Assembly: GCF_900114465.1 (NCBI RefSeq)
Contig: NZ_FOTD01000006.1
Span: forward strand, 102,876 to 166,875
Source of the DNA: Trichococcus palustris
GTDB lineage: Bacteria > Bacillota > Bacilli > Lactobacillales > Aerococcaceae
Length of the DNA: 64,000 bases
Direction: 5' to 3'
Part shown: positions 59,172 through 64,000 of the stretch, one piece after another
Position numbering within the stretch: position 1 is the first letter of the stretch
How the letters are laid out: each line of letters begins with the position of its first letter
Position numbers and translations under genes: made by a program
Notes under the pieces: model-generated
What the model was told of the DNA's origin: nothing
What the model saw: the letters and a program-made list of their open reading frames with translations, nothing else
Database searches by the model: none

Positions 59172-59200
59172 ATATTAAATCTAAATTAGAAAGAAGTCAA
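59172..59200 (-). promoter_or_regulatory. promoter of the ilvD leader transcript
   Basis: On the minus strand TTGACT (59195-59200), 17 bp, TAATAT (59172-59177), 35 bp before the leader-peptide start. Confidence 0.7.
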
Positions 59201-59609
59201 TCCTTTTATCGCTCTTTCATATTCCATTCGCTTATTTTAATATTTTCTTATGATTCTGCCGTGTTAACCCTTTTTTAAATGAGATGATTTTACTGATTAG
59301 CCTGCTTTTGGGAAAGCTTAACGGACAAAATCCCGCAAGCAACTGTTCTGAAGAATGGAACGTGGGACTCCCCATAAAATAATGGCTTTCAACAGACGGG
59401 GGCGACTTGGGGCTGCCTCTCGAACCTGTTCCTTCTATAATAAGTACAATAATATTGTTTCTTTGAAAAACTGTCTAAGGGATAGGAAAAGGAAGGAGAT
59501 TTCCCGGAAAGCAGAGATCTACCCCATCCAAATCAATGGATTGAAACATCCCTTCCGCTTCATGCGCTAAGTCTTTCTCGAATTCGTTCATGGACAGCTC
59601 ATTGAAGTG
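59201..59609. other. intergenic stretch, no supportable gene
   Basis: About 400 bp between the ilvD promoter and the pseudogene. A 38-codon minus-strand frame (starting MNEFEKDLAHE, near 59592) exists but has no ribosome site; it may be decayed coding sequence linked to the adjacent pseudogene. Confidence 0.4.
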
Positions 59610-60015
59610 TTAAAGATTCCCTTCATACAAATGTACAAACGGCAATGCCTCCAAAACGTCTGCCGGCCTCATCAGCGTCACAGCCAATGAATAAACCACG
59701 CATTTTGCCTGACTGTAGAAATCAGATGTTACATCCTCCTGTATGCCCCCCTACAAAAGGATTATTGGCTTTTTTTCTGCCGAAACTGAATGTATCCATC
59801 AGCCCTGCATCAAACGCCAATGATACGTGATTATATTTCTTCTTCGAAAACAGTTTGATGGTCCGAGTCAATAGCGACCCGGTATATCCATCATCCAGAA
59901 CCAATATAAGTCTGTATTCTGGATGGTCGAAAGACCATCGTAACGATAAAAGTCGTTCTGCTTTTCTTCGAAATTTCCATTCTATTTTGGAGGTGAAAGC
60001 CTCCTGCCTGGGCAA
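59610..60015 (-). pseudogene. frameshifted NlpC/P60-like (YiiX/YebB-type) hydrolase remnant
   Basis: The first part reads RLILVLDDGYTGSLLTRTIK, then KKYNHVSLAFDAGLMDTFSFG and NNPFVGG, resembling permuted papain-fold YiiX-like hydrolases. At a run of six G (59746-59751) the frame breaks. Removing one G restores NNPFVGGIQEDVTSDFYSQ and then KCVVYSLAVTLMRPADVLEAL, which stops at 59610, well short of full family length. So there is a +1 frameshift plus a truncated end. No clear start codon with ribosome site is present. Confidence 0.65.
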
Positions 60016-60325
60016 ATGAAATCACTGGCCGCTGACCTGGACTCTGGAAGCTGCCCTGAACGGGGATTGCACCCTTTCCCCAGGATCCGCAATACCGTTT
60101 TTATCCTTGAAAAGATCGATCCTCTCATTATACCCGAAATGAACTGGCCGGATACAACTTTCCAGAAATTTATCGTTGTCTTCCTTTTGCATTTCCTTCG
60201 GTCCCTTCCCTATCCATCAGATCCCCCGTTCCGCATATTTCCCCATGTGCCCGCTTCCTGCACTATGATAGTCGAAGGATATCTGATAATATAGAAGAAA
60301 ATGAAAGTAAAAGGGTGAACCACAT
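60016..60325. other. intergenic stretch upstream of the aminotransferase
   Basis: No gene found. A weak extended -10 (TGATAATAT, 60284-60292) lies about 35 bp before the aminotransferase start and is the only promoter candidate. Confidence 0.45.
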
Positions 60326-61504
60326 ATGTATCAATGGTCTGAATTATCAAAAAATTTCCCGGCTTCAAGCATCCGGAAAATGGCAAAGTTGGCAAGCGAG
60401 TTTGACGATACGCTTATGCTGACAATCGGGGAGCCGAATTTTGAAACACCGAAATTCATCAAAAAAGCCGGACAGGATGCGATTGCCGCAAACCGCACAC
60501 ACTACGGCCCGAATGTCGGTGAAGCCGATTTCCAAAAAGCGGTGGCGGCTAAATATACGGACCAAACCGGAATCCCCTTCCAGCCAAACGAAGTCATGGC
60601 GACCTTCGGCGGAACCGAGGGCATCCTGCACATCATGATGACCGTACTGAACACGGGAGACGAAGTCATCATTGCGGACCCGAGCTATCCGAATTACCTT
60701 GGCCAAATCATGATGCTGGGTGCGACAGTCGTTCCCGTGCCTGTCTACGAACACAATAAATTCAAAATGCAGGCTGCCGACATCGAAAAGGCCATCACAC
60801 CGAAAACCAAACTGATCATCCTGAATACGCCGAATAATCCGCTCGGTTCCATCTTGGATCAAAAGGACATCGAGGATATCGTCGCCCTTGCCGACCGTCA
60901 TCAAATTACGATTTTGTCGGACGAAGTGTACGAGAGCCTTATTTATGATGGCACGAAGCATTTCAGCCTGTTCCAAGTTCCCGGCGCCAAAGAGAACCAT
61001 TTCGTTGTAAACAGTTTATCCAAAACCTATGCCATGACCGGATGGCGCATCGGCTACGTGGTCGGCAACCCGCAAGCGATTGAACGGATGGCCGAATTCC
61101 GTGAAGCGATCGGCTTCTGTGTGCCTCCATTTGTCCAGGAAGCGGCAGTGGCTGCCATCACCAGTTCTCAGGCGGAGGTGCATTATTTCCTGGCAGAGTA
61201 CGATAAACGCCGTCATATCATTGTTGACGGGCTGAACAAGATTCCGGGTTTCCATTGTTTGAAGACGGAAGGTGCCTTCTATGCTTTTCCGAATATCAAG
61301 GCGTTCGGAAAATCTTCCTACGACTTCGCCATGGAAATCCTGTTGGAAACACACGTTGCCCTTACACCGGGTTCCGCCTTCGGAAAAATGGGTGAAGGCT
61401 ACTTGCGCATTTCGTTTGCCGAATCGGAAGAAGTCTTGCAGGAGGCCGTTGATCGTATTGCAGCCTATATCAAAAAGGCTTACCCGCATCTCTTAATGAA
61501 ATAA
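60326..61504 (+). CDS. PLP-dependent class I/II aminotransferase
   Basis: This 392-residue fold-type I enzyme has LTIGEPNFETPKFI at the N terminus, NTPNNPLGSIL for PLP and the Schiff-base Lys in VNSLSKTYAMTGWRIGYV (near residue 235). The C-terminal Arg is in GYLRISFAESEE. It resembles the PatA/AraT group that transaminates aromatic amino acids, methionine or aspartate-family compounds. The exact substrate is uncertain. AAGGGTG precedes the ATG. Confidence 0.9.
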   Translation: MYQWSELSKNFPASSIRKMAKLASEFDDTLMLTIGEPNFETPKFIKKAGQDAIAANRTHYGPNVGEADFQKAVAAKYTDQTGIPFQPNEVMATFGGTEGILHIMMTVLNTGDEVIIADPSYPNYLGQIMMLGATVVPVPVYEHNKFKMQAADIEKAITPKTKLIILNTPNNPLGSILDQKDIEDIVALADRHQITILSDEVYESLIYDGTKHFSLFQVPGAKENHFVVNSLSKTYAMTGWRIGYVVGNPQAIERMAEFREAIGFCVPPFVQEAAVAAITSSQAEVHYFLAEYDKRRHIIVDGLNKIPGFHCLKTEGAFYAFPNIKAFGKSSYDFAMEILLETHVALTPGSAFGKMGEGYLRISFAESEEVLQEAVDRIAAYIKKAYPHLLMK

Positions 61505-61507
61505 AAA

Positions 61508-61566
61508 GATAAACGCCCCGCCAGCCATCCCTATTGAAAGGGAAAGCTAACGAGGGCGTTTTTTTC
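61508..61566 (+). terminator. terminator of the aminotransferase gene
   Basis: AAACGCCC / GGGCGTTT with T7; the long loop contains a second short pairing. Confidence 0.8.
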
Positions 61567-61585
61567 TCGGACCAATCGTTTATCA

Positions 61586-62140
61586 TCAATCGGGATTATT
61601 GCCTTGGGGGTTGTCCCGTCTGTCTTTCATGATTCGCGATGCGCGGTAAGCATATTGCAGGAAGGTTATGATGGCTAATGCGCTGACGAACATCTGCAAA
61701 TAAATAAGCCACGGCAGTCTGAATAAAGAGAGGATGATGGTCGCAAAGATCAGGACCGTCGTCACCTTTCCGAATATGTTGGCCGGCATGATCACTTTCG
61801 GTTTCACACTCAGCATCGCAATGCTTAACATTATCTGGAATGCCTCTTTCACTAAAATGATCCAGAAAAACCACTTTTCGATATAGTTGATGTCCGCCAA
61901 AGAAAACAATACGGAAATTTGCATCACCTTATCCGCAAAGGGATCGGCGACCTGACCAAATTTAGAAATGGCATCAAATTTTCTGGCGATATAGCCATCC
62001 ACAATGTCCGTAAGGCTCGCAATCAAAAAGATGATCATCGCCCAACGTACCGGATGGGCGATGTCGGAATAGAACACCGCCAAGTAAAAAGGAATCAGAA
62101 ACAACCGTATCAATGTGAGTATATTCGGAACGCGCTTCAT
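61586..62140 (-). CDS. pgsA: CDP-diacylglycerol-glycerol-3-phosphate phosphatidyltransferase
   Basis: This membrane enzyme makes phosphatidylglycerol phosphate. The CDP-alcohol phosphotransferase signature DG-x2-AR-x8-G-x3-D-x3-D is seen as DIVDGYIARKFD then GQVADPFADK (residues about 46-72). About five membrane helices are visible. The ATG at 62140 (MKRVPNILTLIRL) lies 6 nt after GGAGGGG. Length is 184 residues. It is not next to the cinA/recA genes with which it often travels. Confidence 0.93.
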   Translation of the reverse strand: MKRVPNILTLIRLFLIPFYLAVFYSDIAHPVRWAMIIFLIASLTDIVDGYIARKFDAISKFGQVADPFADKVMQISVLFSLADINYIEKWFFWIILVKEAFQIMLSIAMLSVKPKVIMPANIFGKVTTVLIFATIILSLFRLPWLIYLQMFVSALAIITFLQYAYRASRIMKDRRDNPQGNNPD

Positions 62141-62240
62141 CAAACACCCCTCCATTCTGCACCTGTCTGTCTTACTTTTATTCTATTCTATCTTTGCCCA
62201 TTTGACCATTTCTACGGTAACCTTCCGCCGAATAAATTCC

Positions 62241-62292
62241 GAAAAAAAAAAAAAACGAGAAAGCGTCCACCTTTGCATCCTCGTTCATCATT
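62241..62292 (-). terminator. terminator of the C26 amidotransferase gene
   Basis: The minus-strand stem AACGAGGATGC / GCTTTCTCGTT is followed by a T13 run. Confidence 0.7.
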
Positions 62293-62340
62293 ATGGGTCA
62301 TTTCTGAAACGGGTTGCCAAAATCACAATCGCCAGCCTTA

Positions 62341-63090
62341 TTAAAAATTGATGACATTGTCTTGATAATGGATTCCTGTACCGGACAAAAAGACAATTTC
62401 ATCGAAAAAATACTGCATTTTTTGCGAAACCGAAAGCATCAATTCAGGGTGCCATTGGACCGCAAAAATAGATTGATTTTTATCTTTTGTTTCAAACGCT
62501 TCAATCAATCCGTCTGCACTCCAGGCTGTCGCTTCAAACAGATCCGCCAAATCCTTGACTGCTTGATGATGGAAGGAGTTCACCAAATGCGACTCCCCAA
62601 GGAAGGAGGACAGGAAACTATTTGGCGCGATGGCTATGGAATGCGAAGCGTATTGACTGTTCGTTTTTTGATCATGCTGAACCGGAAACTGTTCCATGAT
62701 GCTGATGTCCTGGTGCAGCGTCCCGCCAAAAGCGACATTCACGATCTGCATACCCCGGCAAACGGCAAAAATAGGTTTGCATTGTCTGTATGCCTCTTTT
62801 ACCAAGGCTATCTCAAAGGTATCCCTTTCCGGATGAGTCGCCCCTAAATGATGGGTCGGTTCTTCATCATAAAATATCGGGGAAACATCTTGCCCTCCCG
62901 CTAATATCAGTCCGTCAATCGCATTGACATAGTGCTCTGCATCCAGCGGATCGCTGATGGGGATAACGAACGCAATCCCCCCTGCAGCCTGCACTCCATC
63001 AATAAATCCCTGCGGCGTGTATGTTTTATCCATTGGGCAGCCCGCAGTTGGTGCCAGATGGTTGCCGCCGATGCCAATAATTGGTTTCAT
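62341..63090 (-). CDS. class I glutamine amidotransferase-like hydrolase (peptidase C26)
   Basis: This 249-residue protein has the nucleophile elbow FAVCRGMQIVN (Cys near residue 108) and the His-Glu pair in FAVQWHPELML. GGNHLAPTAGCPMDKTYTPQ at the start is typical of gamma-glutamyl-gamma-aminobutyrate hydrolases (PuuD). It probably cleaves gamma-glutamyl compounds; the substrate is not certain. It lies downstream of the Met/Cys-rich peptide unit, beyond that unit's terminator. Confidence 0.88.
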   Translation of the reverse strand: MKPIIGIGGNHLAPTAGCPMDKTYTPQGFIDGVQAAGGIAFVIPISDPLDAEHYVNAIDGLILAGGQDVSPIFYDEEPTHHLGATHPERDTFEIALVKEAYRQCKPIFAVCRGMQIVNVAFGGTLHQDISIMEQFPVQHDQKTNSQYASHSIAIAPNSFLSSFLGESHLVNSFHHQAVKDLADLFEATAWSADGLIEAFETKDKNQSIFAVQWHPELMLSVSQKMQYFFDEIVFLSGTGIHYQDNVINF

Positions 63091-63172
63091 TCATTTCTCC
63101 CCCGGTCGCTTTTTTAGTCTTTGCTTCAGTGCTATCATTTTATTTCAATTTACGTTTATTGATTCAAGATAC

Positions 63173-63209
63173 AAAAAAAGCACATAACTGTATAACTATA
63201 CACTCATGC
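63173..63209 (-). terminator. terminator of the Met/Cys-rich peptide transcript
   Basis: The minus-strand stem GCATGAGTGTAT / ATACAGTTATGT (one mismatch, some G-U pairs) is followed by GCTTTTTTT. It could end the small transcript or act as an attenuator for the C26 gene 85 bp further on. Confidence 0.65.
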
Positions 63210-63288
63210 ACTCTGTATTCATTTTTTGTTTTCCCATAAGGAAGGTCCGCTCGATGAAGGGTACCCACCACTAGCTGGATAGATAGCG

Positions 63289-63396
63289 TCAGTTATTTAA
63301 AATGACAGGAAAGTCAAAAAGATGATCACGTGATGCACAAGATTCTTGCATGCAACAACACATCATCCACATAGAACCATTCATCATTTTCATCAT
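63289..63396 (-). CDS. 35-residue Met/Cys-rich peptide
   Basis: The frame reads MMKMMNGSMWMMCCCMQESC for its first 20 residues and ends LFDFPVILNN. Twelve of the first 16 residues are Met or Cys. GGAGGAAAGC precedes the ATG, a perfect ribosome site, and a near-consensus promoter lies 86 bp upstream. I do not recognise a family. Possible roles are a leader peptide sensing Met/Cys supply or a metal-binding micropeptide; both are inference. Confidence 0.55.
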   Translation of the reverse strand: MMKMMNGSMWMMCCCMQESCASRDHLFDFPVILNN

Positions 63397-63481
63397 GCTT
63401 TCCTCCATCCTACTCTGCTATTTATTAGATAAAGATTAGATAATTCATCCTTATCACATTTTCCAGTTATAAATTAAACAC

Positions 63482-63510
63482 ATTGTACCCCTTCGCAATC
63501 TGCATGTCAA
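63482..63510 (-). promoter_or_regulatory. strong promoter of the Met/Cys-rich peptide unit
   Basis: On the minus strand TTGACA (63505-63510), 17 bp, TACAAT (63482-63487). The leader between promoter and peptide contains a GATAAGGAT.../...CTTTATC pairing. Confidence 0.8.
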
Positions 63511-63611
63511 TGACGATTTCCTTATTCCTTGACCTTTCTCCATCTTTGTGAGCATCTGTTTTTCGTGCAGAATCTTTGATTATCCTTGCTTTTTTGGCCT
63601 CTATAGCATAC

Positions 63612-63671
63612 GATTCATTTTATTAGTGCGCCGAGAACACCCGTGATTTCAATCGTGGGATGAATCGGCGC
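63612..63671 (+). mobile_element. left-end hairpin region of an IS200/IS605-type element
   Basis: The hairpin CCCGTGATT/AATCGTGGG (63640-63659) lies inside GCGCCGA/TCGGCGC, with GATTCAT/ATGAATC alternative pairing. Subterminal hairpins like this are recognised by the IS605-family transposase. The T6 after the stem also makes it a terminator. The exact element boundary cannot be fixed without the other end. Confidence 0.5.
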
Positions 63672-63679
63672 GGTCTTTT

Positions 63680-63708
63680 TTGTTCTTATGACAGCCTCGG
63701 CGTATAAT
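63680..63708 (+). promoter_or_regulatory. promoter of tnpB
   Basis: TTGTTC (63680-63685), 17 bp, TATAAT (63703-63708). Confidence 0.65.
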
Positions 63709-63730
63709 TGGAGTAAAGGAGATGAGTTCA

Positions 63731-64000
63731 ATGCTGCGATACAAAGCCTATCAATTCCGCCTCTATCCCAATCAGGAACAAACCATTCTGATTGCGAAAA
63801 CCATCGGCTGTTCACGATTTGTCTTTAATCACTTTCTGGATCTCTGGAACACCACCTATGCGGAAACCGGCAAAGGCTTGTCCTATAACGCTTGCTCCGC
63901 CATGCTCCCCAAAATGAAAAGGGAAGAAGAAACCGGTTGGTTGAAAGAAGTCGACAGTATTGCGCTTCAGTCCTCCTTACAGCACTTAGCGGATTCGTTT
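63731..64000 (+). CDS. tnpB: IS200/IS605-family TnpB (RNA-guided nuclease), N-terminal part
   Basis: The frame opens MLRYKAYQFRLYPNQEQTIL and continues through AKTIGCSRFVFNHFLDLW, the standard N terminus of TnpB/OrfB; the helix-turn-helix region follows. TnpB is an omega-RNA-guided DNA nuclease that helps the element persist. I chose the ATG at 63731, 9 nt after AAAGGAG; an ATG at 63722 is too close to that site. The window ends after 90 codons, so catalytic residues and the omega RNA cannot be assessed. No tnpA lies upstream. Confidence 0.88.
   Translation, partial: MLRYKAYQFRLYPNQEQTILIAKTIGCSRFVFNHFLDLWNTTYAETGKGLSYNACSAMLPKMKREEETGWLKEVDSIALQSSLQHLADSF

Noticed and set aside
63615..63815. 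66-codon minus-strand frame opposite the start of tnpB
   Set aside because: It overlaps the element hairpin and the promoter and is antisense to a clear TnpB N terminus.

Overview
The window reads as a chromosomal segment of a low-to-mid G+C Firmicute of the order Lactobacillales, most likely Carnobacteriaceae (Trichococcus or a close relative). This is inferred from gene order and protein style, not from a database search. No rRNA, tRNA, CRISPR array or prophage is visible.

Positions 1-33000 are the conserved origin-proximal housekeeping block known from Bacillus subtilis, almost all on the minus strand. In transcription order it runs metG, tatD-type DNase, rnmV, rsmA, veg, ispE, the zinc ABC operon adcA-adcC-adcB, purR, glmU, prs, then pth, mfd, flippase, mazG, rqcP, divIC, S1-domain protein, tilS, hpt, ftsH, hslO, cysK, dusB, lysS and the first codons of rpsL. 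A plus-strand L-lactate dehydrogenase gene sits between prs and pth.

Positions 32200-39100 hold single genes and small operons: a MerR/TipAS regulator with its own 19-bp-spacer promoter, a secreted NlpC/P60 hydrolase with an upstream WalR-type box, tyrS under a tyrosine T-box followed by a GNAT gene, and a redox operon (flavodoxin-fold oxidoreductase, two ~60-residue proteins, CxxC DsbA-fold protein).

Positions 39100-57050 are an accessory carbohydrate region. One cluster has an AraC regulator, three Gfo/Idh/MocA oxidoreductases and a TIM-barrel sugar isomerase. The next is a hexuronate (glucuronate) operon: eda, uxaC, uxuA, an SDR fructuronate reductase, a HAD phosphatase and a GH3 glycosidase, with an IclR repressor and two GPH-type MFS symporters. 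The same palindrome lies just downstream of the -10 box of four promoters here, which outlines a compact IclR regulon. No 2-keto-3-deoxygluconate kinase gene is present.

Positions 57050-64000 hold ilvD behind a leader peptide and terminator (attenuation), a frameshifted NlpC/P60-like pseudogene, an aminotransferase, pgsA, a C26 glutamine amidotransferase, a strongly promoted transcription unit coding a tiny Met/Cys-rich peptide, and the start of an IS200/IS605-type tnpB. Two dispersed structured intergenic elements (copies at 19560-19730 and 40236-40575; another at 44818-45084) are not explained by any gene.
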